Positions 7,388-15,969 of a stretch of 32,699 nt of DNA are shown here, one piece after another. The notes beneath the pieces are model-generated. The model saw only the letters and a program-made list of their open reading frames with translations. It ran no database searches and was not told the DNA's origin. The position numbers and the translations under genes were made by a program. Positions within the stretch are counted from its first letter, which is position 1. Each line of letters begins with the position of its first letter. Source of the DNA: UBA5266 sp002411545 (GTDB lineage Bacteria; Bacteroidota; Bacteroidia; Bacteroidales; WCHB1-69); contig JAQUWC010000016.1 of NCBI GenBank assembly GCA_028693085.1, forward strand, positions 1 to 32,699, read 5' to 3'.

Positions 7388-8461
7388 ATGGCGTATATTA
7401 CATTAGACATTAAAAAACTACAAGCAAATTTTGATTTTCTCGATAAATTATTTAAGAAAAAAAACATTCACTGGTCAGTAGTTTCCAAATTGCTATGTGG
7501 CAATAAAGAATATTTAAAAGCTCTTTTGAAGTTGAATGTTACGCAAATTTGTGATTCGAGGGTATCCAATTTAAGAATGGTCAAAGAGTTAAATCCTAAT
7601 ATTGAAACTATTTATATTAAACCACCGGCCAAGCATTACCTGAAAAGTTTAGTGCAATGTGCTGACATTAGTATGAATACGGAAATTAGAACGATTCAAT
7701 TGTTGAATGAAGAAGCCCAAAAGCAAGATAAAATTCATAAAGTCATAATAATGATTGAAATGGGAGAACTAAGGGAAGGTATTATGAGGGATGATTTGAT
7801 TGATTTTTATAGTCAAATATTTAATTTGTCGAATATAGAAGTAGTGGGAGTGGGAACTAACTTAAGTTGTTTATACGGAGTACTACCCAATCATGATAAA
7901 CTCATTCAGCTAAGTCTATATAGCGAGTTAATAGAAGCAAAATTCAAAAAAAAGATTAAATATGTTTCCGGAGGATCGTCGGTTACCATCCCATTGATTT
8001 TTCAAAATTTACTTCCCAAAGGGGTGAATCATTTTCGGGTGGGTGAAACCTTGTTTTTAGGTACCGATGTTTACAATGATACAACATTAAAGAAAATGCA
8101 AACCGATGCATTTTTGCTTTATTCTGAAATTATTGAATTAATTGAAAAACCACAAGTGCCTATGGGTGAAATGGGTACTAATTTAGAAGGTAATTCCTTT
8201 GAATTTGATGATGCACTTATAGGTAAAACTTCCTATAGAGCTATCATTGATTTAGGCTTATTGGATGTTGAAAATAAACATATTTCGCCAATGGACGATA
8301 GCGTTTCGATTGTTGGAGCCAGTTCAGATATGTTTGTGATAGATTTGGGAGATAATGAAAAAAACTATCAAGTAGGAGATTATATCTGTTTTAAGATGGA
8401 TTATATGGGTGTGTTAAGATTGATGCACTCAAAGTATATCGATAAAAAAATTAAATCCTAA
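7388..8461 (+). CDS. Alanine/ornithine racemase family PLP-dependent enzyme (COG3457-like)
   Basis: 357 residues, matching the predicted amino-acid racemase group that includes ornithine racemase (Orr). The N-terminal TIM barrel carries the presumed PLP lysine at Lys34 (VVSKLLCGN). The barrel segments IEMGELREGI and the phosphate-binding region SGGSSVTIP (about 195-203), followed by HFRVGETLFLGT, are typical. The C-terminal beta domain ends with the family-characteristic ISPMDDSVSIVGASSD block. Family members racemise amino acids, and characterised Orr enzymes act on ornithine, but sequence alone does not fix the substrate. It starts six bases after the GNAT stop and is surely co-transcribed. 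No ornithine fermentation genes (oraE/oraS, ord, ort) are nearby. Cytoplasmic; no signal peptide. Confidence 0.85.
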   Translation: MAYITLDIKKLQANFDFLDKLFKKKNIHWSVVSKLLCGNKEYLKALLKLNVTQICDSRVSNLRMVKELNPNIETIYIKPPAKHYLKSLVQCADISMNTEIRTIQLLNEEAQKQDKIHKVIIMIEMGELREGIMRDDLIDFYSQIFNLSNIEVVGVGTNLSCLYGVLPNHDKLIQLSLYSELIEAKFKKKIKYVSGGSSVTIPLIFQNLLPKGVNHFRVGETLFLGTDVYNDTTLKKMQTDAFLLYSEIIELIEKPQVPMGEMGTNLEGNSFEFDDALIGKTSYRAIIDLGLLDVENKHISPMDDSVSIVGASSDMFVIDLGDNEKNYQVGDYICFKMDYMGVLRLMHSKYIDKKIKS

Positions 8462-8589
8462 GCTTTACTTAGCTATTATGGCATAAATATGAAGTATATA
8501 ATACATGTTATGTTGAGATTATTTGCCTATAGCACACGAGGGCAAGCATGAAATTTCAGTGAAAGTAATCATTGGAAGGGATAAAATGC

Positions 8590-8597
8590 TATTTTTG
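8590..8597 (+). promoter_or_regulatory. -7 promoter element for dprA
   Basis: TATTTTTG, exact TAnnTTTG match, ends 14 bases before the dprA ATG, implying a very short leader. Confidence 0.55.
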
Positions 8598-8611
8598 CAA
8601 ACAAAAACTAT

Positions 8612-9727
8612 ATGAATTCGGAAAATTCCCTACTCTATCATACCTTGTTGTTTTCACAATTACCAAAAATTGGAAGTATTACAGCACGTAAACTTATCAG
8701 CGAATGTGGAAATGCCGAAGCTGTTTTAAAAGAAAAAAAACGAAATCTTATACGTATTGAAGGTATAGGCGAAAGTCATATAAAAAATATACAAACAATT
8801 GATTCTTCTATTGTTGAAAGAGTAGAAAAGGAGATGGTTTTTATTGAAAAGCATCATATCGATACGTATATTTTAGGCGAAGAAAATTATCCCAAACGCT
8901 TAAAATATTGTATTGATGCTCCCATTGTTTTTTTTGGTAAAGGCCACATAGAGTGGAATGTGCCAAGGGTTCTTGCCATAGTGGGAACACGCAAAGCAAG
9001 TGCCTATGGATTATCGTTTACAAAACAATTAATAGCTGATTTAGCTCAAATCGATGTTATGATTGTGAGTGGTTTGGCATACGGAATAGATACGGAAGCT
9101 CATGAAACGGCATTGCATTATAATTTACAAACGGTGGGTGTTTTAGGACATGGATTGCACATGGTTTATCCTTCCTCAAATCGAAAATTAGCTACACAAA
9201 TGTTGCGCAAAGGAGGATTGATCAGCGAATATTTTCATGAGACAGGTCCCGATGCGATTCATTTTCCGAGTCGTAACCGTATTATTGCCGGTTTATCCGA
9301 TGCCGTTGTAGTGATTGAGGCGCGAAAAGAAGGAGGGGCATTAATAACGGCCGATTTAGCCTTTTCCTATGATAGAGATGTTTTTGCTGTGCCGGGTAGA
9401 GTAGGCGATCTCTGTTCGGAAGGGTGTAATGATCTGATAAAACAAAATAAAGCGGCTATCCTTACATCGGCTAAAGATGTTATTGATTGGATGCGTTGGG
9501 ATAATTCCAAAACAAAGGCTCGAAACAGACAGGAAAAAATGTTTTTTGATGTTAATGATGAAGAAAGAGTAGTCCTGGAAGAAGTTCAACAACACGATGA
9601 AATCGATATAGATACTCTTTTAAGTAAAATAAATATGCCGGTTTCACGTTTATCAGTCCTGTTGCTTTCTCTCGAGTGTAAATGTTATATCGAATGTTTG
9701 CCCGGGAAACGATATAAAATTATGTAA
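8612..9727 (+). CDS. dprA: DNA-processing protein DprA (Smf)
   Basis: 371 residues, normal length. Domains in order: an N-terminal helix-hairpin-helix/SAM-like region (IEGIGESHI, about 48-56); the DprA Rossmann fold with VGTRKAS at 124-130, SGLAYGID at 153-160, FPSRNRIIAGLS at 218-229 and GGALITADLA just after; and a C-terminal winged-helix domain (about 316-371). DprA loads RecA onto incoming single-stranded DNA during natural transformation and is also conserved in species not known to be competent. It has its own promoter element with a very short leader and is followed after 24 bases by a small membrane protein gene, so the two are probably co-transcribed. No truncation. Confidence 0.95.
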   Translation: MNSENSLLYHTLLFSQLPKIGSITARKLISECGNAEAVLKEKKRNLIRIEGIGESHIKNIQTIDSSIVERVEKEMVFIEKHHIDTYILGEENYPKRLKYCIDAPIVFFGKGHIEWNVPRVLAIVGTRKASAYGLSFTKQLIADLAQIDVMIVSGLAYGIDTEAHETALHYNLQTVGVLGHGLHMVYPSSNRKLATQMLRKGGLISEYFHETGPDAIHFPSRNRIIAGLSDAVVVIEARKEGGALITADLAFSYDRDVFAVPGRVGDLCSEGCNDLIKQNKAAILTSAKDVIDWMRWDNSKTKARNRQEKMFFDVNDEERVVLEEVQQHDEIDIDTLLSKINMPVSRLSVLLLSLECKCYIECLPGKRYKIM

Positions 9728-9751
9728 TCAGTACGTTACAAATACAATATA

Positions 9752-10198
9752 ATGAAACACAAAATTAAATTTTATTTGATAAAACTCTTGGTAACTTCTT
9801 TTGCTGTTCTATTTACGGCATGGTTGTTAAAGAAAGGAATTCATATAGAAGAACCCAGGATTTATACGGCTATCATTGTCGGCATTACCTTGATTTTATT
9901 AAATACTTTCTTGAAGCCCATCCTGATAGCCATGACAATACCATTAACACTTTTTTCATTTGGTTTTTTTCTTTTAATAATAAACGCTTTAGTAATTGAA
10001 CTCATTGATTTTCTCTTAGGTGGTTTTAGAGTAGATAGTTTTATGTGGGCCTTGTTGTTTGGTATGCTTGTATCCATCATTTCCTCTGTCATTGAAGCCA
10101 TGGGGTCTGTACAGGTTGTTCGCTTTAATAGCCATGGAAAGTCTTCATCCAAAAACGACGACGACGACGATGAGTTTACTCCTTACGAGGAAGTATAA
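9752..10198 (+). CDS. Small holin-like membrane protein (Phage_holin_4_2 / YvlD type)
   Basis: 148 residues with about four hydrophobic segments (roughly 8-27, 36-55, 57-83 and 92-112) and the recognisable N-T-F-L-K-P-I / T-I-P-L-T-L-F-S-F-G-F-F core of the Phage_holin_4_2 family. Despite the family name these are conserved chromosomal inner-membrane proteins of unknown function; nothing phage-like surrounds it. The cytoplasmic tail contains a run of five aspartates encoded by a GAC/GAT repeat (10157-10171). It follows dprA by 24 bases and precedes rmuC, which has its own promoter. Confidence 0.8.
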   Translation: MKHKIKFYLIKLLVTSFAVLFTAWLLKKGIHIEEPRIYTAIIVGITLILLNTFLKPILIAMTIPLTLFSFGFFLLIINALVIELIDFLLGGFRVDSFMWALLFGMLVSIISSVIEAMGSVQVVRFNSHGKSSSKNDDDDDEFTPYEEV

Positions 10199-10313
10199 GT
10201 ACGGTGTTTTAACCACTTCCCTTATCTTAATCATTAATAAGCTCGAATTATTATGGATTTATGTTTTACGTATTTTAGAAAGCTTTCATGCGTTAAGGAA
10301 AGTGAAAAATATG

Positions 10314-10321
10314 TACTTTTG
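10314..10321 (+). promoter_or_regulatory. -7 promoter element for rmuC
   Basis: TACTTTTG, exact TAnnTTTG match, ends 14 bases before the rmuC ATG at 10336. Confidence 0.6.
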
Positions 10322-10335
10322 CACCTAAATACATT

Positions 10336-11700
10336 ATGAGTATGAATATAGTTTTTTTATTGATTGGATTGTTAATAGGTCTTGTTATGACCGGTATCGT
10401 ATACTACCTTTTGCACAAACAAAACATGGAGTTAAAGAAAGAAGTGGAAGAAGTAATCTCCCTAAGATCAAGTAATCAGTTGCTGCAAAGTAGAATGGAT
10501 GATATGCAACGAGAAATGTTGGAGTATAAAAATAAAGACGAAGAAAAAAATAAAGAAATTCAAAACAACATTCGTATCATAGCACAATACAAGACTCAAC
10601 AGGAAGCCCTGACTGAAAAATTAGATAATCAAAAGAACGAAATACTGAATCTTAGAGAGGAACTCAATAAAGAATTTAAATTATTGGCCAATGAAATATT
10701 AGAAGAAAAATCGAAAAAGTTTTCTGCTTTGAACGAAGAGAAAATCAGTACGATATTAAATCCTTTGAAAGAGAAGCTTCAAAATTTCGAGAAGAAAGTA
10801 GAAGAAACCTATAATAACGAAACCCGCGAAAAAGCAAGTTTGCGCAAGGAGTTGGAGCAAATTATCAACATCAATCGACAGATGAGTGAAGATGCTCAAA
10901 AGCTTACATCTGCCCTCAAAGGAGATAGTAAGACACAAGGCGATTGGGGGGAATTTCAGTTAGAATTATTGTTGGAAAAAACAGGACTGCAAAAGGGGAC
11001 CCATTATATGCCTCAACCTAACTATAAAAGCGAAGAGGGGACTAACCTCCGACCGGATTATATCATTAATTTGCCCGAAGGGAAAAATTTTATTATCGAT
11101 AGCAAAGTGTCTTTAACAGCCTACGAACGTTATTTTAATGCAGAATCCGAAGCTGAAAAAGCCAGCTATTTGAAAGAGCACTTAAACAGTATACATCAAC
11201 ATATAAATGATTTGGGCTCAAAAAACTATCCCGGATTATATGCTATCAACTCACCGGACTTTGTCTTTATGTTTATTGCCTTAGAACCTGCTTTAACCTT
11301 AGCCTTGCAAAATGATATCGGTTTATTTGATAAAGCATTGAATAAAAATATAGTCTTAGTCTCCAATTCTACCCTTTTGGCTAGTATGCGTACCGTATCT
11401 TTTATATGGAAGCAAGAAAATCAAAAGAACAATGTCATTGAAATCGCAAAAGAAAGTGGTATGTTGTATGATAAATTTGTTAATTTTACCGAAGATTTAA
11501 TTAAAGTAGGCGATCGCATTAAAATGGCTCAGGAATCTTATGTGTCGGCTATGAATAAAATGAGTACTTCTACCAAAAAGGGAGATACCATTATCGGACG
11601 CATGGAAAGAATCAAAGAATTAGGGGCAAACGCAAGCAAAAAAATTGATTCCAGACTTTTACAAAAAGTAAATACAAATGAAGAATTACTATTGGAATAA
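10336..11700 (+). CDS. rmuC: DNA recombination protein RmuC
   Basis: 454 residues. One N-terminal transmembrane helix (about 4-25) is followed by a long Glu/Lys-rich coiled coil (about 28-190), then the RmuC nuclease-like core with GDSKTQGDWGEFQLELLLE, the DYIINLPEGKNFIIDSKVSL block (a PD-(D/E)xK-like D...D-x-K arrangement) and FVFMFIALEPAL. RmuC limits inversion-type rearrangements between short repeats in Escherichia coli and is thought to be a membrane-anchored nuclease. It is expressed from its own promoter with a very short leader. Family assignment is firm; the nuclease role follows from family knowledge. Confidence 0.93.
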   Translation: MSMNIVFLLIGLLIGLVMTGIVYYLLHKQNMELKKEVEEVISLRSSNQLLQSRMDDMQREMLEYKNKDEEKNKEIQNNIRIIAQYKTQQEALTEKLDNQKNEILNLREELNKEFKLLANEILEEKSKKFSALNEEKISTILNPLKEKLQNFEKKVEETYNNETREKASLRKELEQIININRQMSEDAQKLTSALKGDSKTQGDWGEFQLELLLEKTGLQKGTHYMPQPNYKSEEGTNLRPDYIINLPEGKNFIIDSKVSLTAYERYFNAESEAEKASYLKEHLNSIHQHINDLGSKNYPGLYAINSPDFVFMFIALEPALTLALQNDIGLFDKALNKNIVLVSNSTLLASMRTVSFIWKQENQKNNVIEIAKESGMLYDKFVNFTEDLIKVGDRIKMAQESYVSAMNKMSTSTKKGDTIIGRMERIKELGANASKKIDSRLLQKVNTNEELLLE

Positions 11701-11773
11701 TTAATTCGGAACATAAATATGCATGATTTTTGATTTAAGTAAATAAGGAAAGAAATATTAGATATTAAATGCA

Positions 11774-11781
11774 TACTTTTG
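11774..11781 (+). promoter_or_regulatory. -7 promoter element for the C10 peptidase gene
   Basis: TACTTTTG, exact TAnnTTTG match, 53 bases before the ATG at 11835. Confidence 0.5.
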
Positions 11782-11834
11782 TTTGCGGATTTGCATAAAA
11801 TGCTTTTACAAAAAAAATCACAATAAAAATTACG

Positions 11835-13925
11835 ATGAAATATATATTAGGTTTCGTATACATAGGCTTAGTTACATGCCTTTATGCTTCACCAGTTGAC
11901 ACCAATGTTGCTCAGACGATTGCTCAACGGTTTATGCAGACAAATTTGACAGCGCCAAGCCTCAAAAATATGCTTTCGATGCATTTGGTACACCAAGAAG
12001 TTTCAACCCAAAAAGATGCCGGAAATTTTACGTATTACTATGTCTATAATATGGAACCAAAGGGCTATGTTATCGTTTCGGGAAACGACAACGTACTACC
12101 TGTGTTGGGTTATTCCCATGAAAGTAGTTTTAATCCCGAACAAATACCGGTGAATATGAAATCCTTTTTATCGGAAGTGAAAAGAGAAATAGCCTATATA
12201 ATCGAATATGAAGTGGAAGCTAGTGTAGAAACTCGACAAGCGTGGAATCAATTGTTAGCGCCTAACCAACAGCAACAAAAAGAAACAAAGTCGGGAGTTG
12301 CCCCTTTGATAAAAACCAAATGGAGTCAATCGCCTTTTTACAATGATTTATGTCCGTTGGATTCCAATAGTAATCGAAGGGCGGTAACGGGCTGTGTGGC
12401 TACAGCTATGGCTCAGGTTATAAATTATTGGAAATATCCGGAAAAAGGTTTTTCTCATCATTCGTATGTCCATGAAGATTTTGGTCCATTGCAGGCTTCA
12501 TTTGAAAATACAAACTATCGTTATGATTTAATGCCTGTTGAATTAAGGTCTACAACCTCCAGTGATTCGGTCAATGCTGTAGCCACTTTGATGTTTCATT
12601 GCGGCGTGGCGGTAGAGATGAATTATGGTATTAATGAAAGTGGAGCCTATTTGGATGAATATACTGTGGGGAAACAATCGGCCGAATATGCATTGCGTAC
12701 CTATTTTGCATATTCCAACGTAAAAAGTGAACAACGTTTTTTAATGGGTGATCAAGCATGGATTGCTTTGTTGAAATCACAGCTCCAAGCCGGACAACCT
12801 GTGCTGTACAGAGGACAAGGTGGCCAGGGAGGGCATGCTTTTGTGTGCGATGGATACGATGCCAACAACTTCTTTCATTTCAACTGGGGATGGGGTGGCT
12901 CTTCCGACGGTTATTTTGCCATTACAAGCTTGAATCCGGGTGCTTATTATGATTTTACGTCTTATCAAGGAGCTGTTTATGATATAATTGCTCCTAACCA
13001 ATCGGGCGATTTTAATTTGGTATTATTTGACCAATTGAATTTGTCGGCATCTTCCGTGCAGTGTGAAACTCCTTTTGTTCTTACAACAAAAGTATTAAAT
13101 AATGGTTCCTTACCCTTTAAGGGTGAGTTTCGTGCTTCGATAGTGAATACGTCCGGAAATGAAATTATTGAGCTGGGAAGAGTATCCATATTGGACAGCA
13201 TAGGTTTACTGCCTGATACCGATACAAGTATAAGCTTTTCGTCCCATGGAGTGTCGGGGATAGCCGCCGGCGCTTATAAAATCAAAGTGTTTTATAGGAA
13301 AGACATGAATCAGGAATGGCATGTTGTGACCAATGTCGGACATTTTGTCAATGAAAAAGTTATTACTTTTGTAGGAGACATAGTTGTGGTAACAGATAGT
13401 GTAAGGGATATTACTGCTCAATCGGTAAGTCTACATGCTCATTATATAGAGGGTTGTGCTCAAATCGTTGCTATGGGTTTTAAATGGAAAAAAGAAAGTG
13501 ATGATAGTTTCATAACTGCTTATGCAGAGGACAGTGTCTTTGACTTTACATTAACACAATTAGAACCGCAAACATCCTATATCTGCATTCCCTTTGTAAA
13601 CATATATACCGGTTCAACCTACGGAACGGTCTTTGGAACTGAAATTAGCTTTACAACGGCATCTTTGGCACTTGAACAGAGAGATTTTCCCGAGATAAAA
13701 ATATATCCCAATCCGGTGAAAGAAAAATTAAACATTGAAAATCTATCTGAAAACGAGCCTGTTCATATGCAATTATTCAACATTACGGGACAACTTATGT
13801 ATGCATGTCAGCTCTCGGAATCCGGTAGCCAGTCCATAGCAGTCGATACTTTTGCAAAAGGTGTTTACTTTTTACGCTTCTTGAGTCGTTCGGGAGTTAT
13901 ATGTAAGAAAGTGATTATTGAGTAA
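11835..13925 (+). CDS. C10 family (streptopain-like) cysteine peptidase with T9SS sorting domain
   Basis: 696 residues. Signal peptide about 1-18; inhibitory propeptide-like region about 20-145 with the YYYVYNMEPKGYVIVSGND signature; C10 peptidase domain about 155-385. The catalytic Cys is Cys187 in GCVATAMAQVINYW and the catalytic His is His334 in GGHAFVCDGYD, followed by FHFNWGWGG. After an unassigned beta-rich linker (about 390-510) comes one FN3-like module (about 516-609) of the same type as the five in the first gene of the window. Residues 620-696 are a T9SS type A sorting domain (KIYPNPVKEKLNIEN ... GVYFLRF). It should be exported, released by propeptide cleavage, and attached to or shed from the cell surface as in prtT/streptopain relatives. 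It converges on purE with a six-base gap. Confidence 0.92.
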   Translation: MKYILGFVYIGLVTCLYASPVDTNVAQTIAQRFMQTNLTAPSLKNMLSMHLVHQEVSTQKDAGNFTYYYVYNMEPKGYVIVSGNDNVLPVLGYSHESSFNPEQIPVNMKSFLSEVKREIAYIIEYEVEASVETRQAWNQLLAPNQQQQKETKSGVAPLIKTKWSQSPFYNDLCPLDSNSNRRAVTGCVATAMAQVINYWKYPEKGFSHHSYVHEDFGPLQASFENTNYRYDLMPVELRSTTSSDSVNAVATLMFHCGVAVEMNYGINESGAYLDEYTVGKQSAEYALRTYFAYSNVKSEQRFLMGDQAWIALLKSQLQAGQPVLYRGQGGQGGHAFVCDGYDANNFFHFNWGWGGSSDGYFAITSLNPGAYYDFTSYQGAVYDIIAPNQSGDFNLVLFDQLNLSASSVQCETPFVLTTKVLNNGSLPFKGEFRASIVNTSGNEIIELGRVSILDSIGLLPDTDTSISFSSHGVSGIAAGAYKIKVFYRKDMNQEWHVVTNVGHFVNEKVITFVGDIVVVTDSVRDITAQSVSLHAHYIEGCAQIVAMGFKWKKESDDSFITAYAEDSVFDFTLTQLEPQTSYICIPFVNIYTGSTYGTVFGTEISFTTASLALEQRDFPEIKIYPNPVKEKLNIENLSENEPVHMQLFNITGQLMYACQLSESGSQSIAVDTFAKGVYFLRFLSRSGVICKKVIIE

Positions 13926-13931
13926 AACTGT

Positions 13932-14423
13932 TTAGTGATTTTTCAAGCTTTCATTGGCTTGAATTACCTTATTCTTCAAATTTTCTTTGAAGGTTGTCAG
14001 CTTCATATATAATTCATTGTTGCCGGTAGCTATCATTTGTGCTGCCAAGATAGCTGCATTTTTAGCACCGTTAAGAGCTACTGTAGCAACCGGTATGCCA
14101 GCCGGCATTTGTAGTATTGACAATATGGAATCCCAGCCATCGATGGAATTTGAAGATTTAATGGGTACTCCGATTACAGGAACAGAAGTATAAGCGGCGA
14201 CAACACCCGGAAGGTGAGCTGCCCCACCGGCACCCGCAATGATTACTTGTACGCCTTTGTCCTTAGCTGTTTTGGCGAATTCCATCACTAATTCGGGGGT
14301 GCGATGGGCAGATAATGCCATGCACTCATAGTCTATGCCAACTTCTTTTAAAAATTCAATAGCTTCTTCCATAATAGGTAAATCGGAAGTACTGCCCATG
14401 ATAATGCTTACAAATGCTTTCAT
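13932..14423 (-). CDS. purE: 5-(carboxyamino)imidazole ribonucleotide mutase PurE
   Basis: 163 residues from the ATG at 14423. The frame extends to 14441, but that start would lie almost on the promoter element, and MKAFVSIIMGSTSD is the normal PurE beginning. Conserved blocks are GSTSD (10-14), SAHRTP (38-43, with the catalytic His) and GAGGAAHLPG (64-73). It catalyses the conversion of N5-CAIR to CAIR in purine synthesis; this is the class I bacterial form that normally works with PurK, which is not in the window. Single-gene transcript with its own promoter. Confidence 0.95.
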   Translation of the reverse strand: MKAFVSIIMGSTSDLPIMEEAIEFLKEVGIDYECMALSAHRTPELVMEFAKTAKDKGVQVIIAGAGGAAHLPGVVAAYTSVPVIGVPIKSSNSIDGWDSILSILQMPAGIPVATVALNGAKNAAILAAQMIATGNNELYMKLTTFKENLKNKVIQANESLKNH

Positions 14424-14442
14424 CTTTATTGTTTTTAGCATG

Positions 14443-14450
14443 CAAAGATA
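14443..14450 (-). promoter_or_regulatory. -7 promoter element for purE
   Basis: Minus-strand TATCTTTG, exact TAnnTTTG match, 19 bases upstream of the chosen ATG. Its position argues for the 14423 start. Confidence 0.55.
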
Positions 14451-14648
14451 CTATTTTTTAAAATCTATTTAAATATATTTGTTTAAAAATTTTGCACTTT
14501 CTAATTTAAATTTTAAGTCTTGGCATTCTATGTTTACTTAAATGCTTACAAACCGCTCCTGATTTTTTTTTCGAAATTTTTATTTGAAAAGAGTTAGAAA
14601 ACGGAATATAAGTCGTATGATTATTTAAAAAGCTGTTATTATTTTATG

Positions 14649-14656
14649 TACTTTTG
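14649..14656 (+). promoter_or_regulatory. -7 promoter element for the acyltransferase gene
   Basis: TACTTTTG, exact TAnnTTTG match, 35 bases before the ATG at 14692. It faces away from the purE promoter; the AT-rich bases between them show nothing else I can name. Confidence 0.55.
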
Positions 14657-14691
14657 CGACCTTATAAATATTTATCATAAGATGCCTTTTC

Positions 14692-15969
14692 ATGTTACAC
14701 TTATTTAAATTTAAATCGCGTAAAATAAGGGAACAACATTTTTCATACAAAACCATTAAACCCATTCGTCAACGTTTGATATTGGTTCCGGTAACTTGGT
14801 TATTAAGCATTCCCTGTGCCATTTACCATCGTTTGAAAATCAATAAGAAAAACATGAAGGGATTAAAACCTCCCTATATACTTCTATCAACCCATATGGG
14901 ATTCGACGACTTTAAAGTGATGACGATGGCAATCATGCCATATCGGGCTAACTATGTTGTTGCTATTGATGGTTTTGTTGGTGTCAAATGGTTGCTTGAA
15001 CAAGTGGGAGGTATTTCAAAACGCAAATTCACGAACGACACATTATTGGTCAGACATTTACATCATGTATTACAAGTAAATAAAAACATAGCCGTGATAT
15101 ATCCCGAGGCTCGTTATTCCATATCAGGCACAACCGCCATACTTCCCGAATCTTTGGGTAAATTAGTTAAATTGAATCAATTGCCTGTTGTTGTGCTTAA
15201 TTGTCACGGTCATCATCTGGCAAATCCATTTTGGAGTAAGTATCATCGTTATGTAAGATATATTAGCGATATGGAACAAATTATTAATCAAACCGAAGTT
15301 TCCAATTTAAGCCTTGATGAAATAAATTCCCGTATTGAAAAAGCATTCTACTATGATGAATGGAAGTGGCAAAAAGACAATCATATTGTGATAAATACAA
15401 AAAATAGAGCCAGTGGACTGCACAAAGTCTTGTATGTATGTCCGAATTGTCAATCTGAAAGTAAAATGAAATCCGAAAAACACCTTTTATTTTGTCCTGA
15501 ATGTGGAAAAAAATGGGAAATGACTGAATGGGGAGAGTTGAGAGCCTTGGATGGTGAGACTGCATTCTCCCACATACCCGACTGGTATGAATGGATTAGG
15601 CGTATAGTTGCCGAAGAAGTGAAAAGCGGAAATTACTTTTTCGAAGATGAAGTACGAATATACAGCTTGCCCAATCCTTACGGGTATATTTATATCGGTA
15701 AAGCGACCCTTCAACATAGCAAAGAGGGTTTTAGGCTTTTCGGAACTTTAACGAATGGTGATGAAATAGATTTTTCCTTAGCCCCCAGCAGTACGTATTC
15801 CATACACATCGAATATGAACATCTGAAACGAGGGGATTGTGTGGATTTATCCGATTTAAATAATACCTATTTTGTATATCCTACTAAACAGAATGTGGTA
15901 ACAAAAATTCATTTTGCCGTAGAAGAAATATATAAACAACTCAAAGAGAAACCTGCTAATTCTTTATAA
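14692..15969 (+). CDS. PlsC-like acyltransferase with C-terminal zinc ribbon
   Basis: 425 residues. The acyltransferase signature H-x4-D is HMGFDD (His68, Asp73), and the glycerolipid-acyltransferase motif III appears as YPEARYS (137-143, usually F-P-E-G-T-R-S). A hydrophobic stretch near 29-45 may anchor it at the inner face of the membrane. About 100 residues further on is a four-cysteine zinc ribbon, CPNC at 250-253 and CPEC at 268-271, followed by roughly 150 residues of unassigned beta-rich sequence. The enzyme part suggests acyl transfer to a lysophospholipid-like acceptor. The acceptor and the purpose of the zinc ribbon are unknown. Its 3' end overlaps the S8 protease gene by 14 bases on the other strand. 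Confidence 0.8.
   Translation: MLHLFKFKSRKIREQHFSYKTIKPIRQRLILVPVTWLLSIPCAIYHRLKINKKNMKGLKPPYILLSTHMGFDDFKVMTMAIMPYRANYVVAIDGFVGVKWLLEQVGGISKRKFTNDTLLVRHLHHVLQVNKNIAVIYPEARYSISGTTAILPESLGKLVKLNQLPVVVLNCHGHHLANPFWSKYHRYVRYISDMEQIINQTEVSNLSLDEINSRIEKAFYYDEWKWQKDNHIVINTKNRASGLHKVLYVCPNCQSESKMKSEKHLLFCPECGKKWEMTEWGELRALDGETAFSHIPDWYEWIRRIVAEEVKSGNYFFEDEVRIYSLPNPYGYIYIGKATLQHSKEGFRLFGTLTNGDEIDFSLAPSSTYSIHIEYEHLKRGDCVDLSDLNNTYFVYPTKQNVVTKIHFAVEEIYKQLKEKPANSL

Noticed and set aside
10155..10171. Trinucleotide ACG repeat as a contingency locus
   Set aside because: Five units in frame encode an acidic tail; length change would not switch the gene off.
9752..10198. Phage holin, suggesting a prophage remnant
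   Set aside because: The family name is historical; the gene sits between dprA and rmuC, and no other phage gene is nearby.
14424..14441. Longer purE start at 14441
   Set aside because: It would begin at the -7 promoter element; the ATG at 14423 gives the normal PurE N-terminus.
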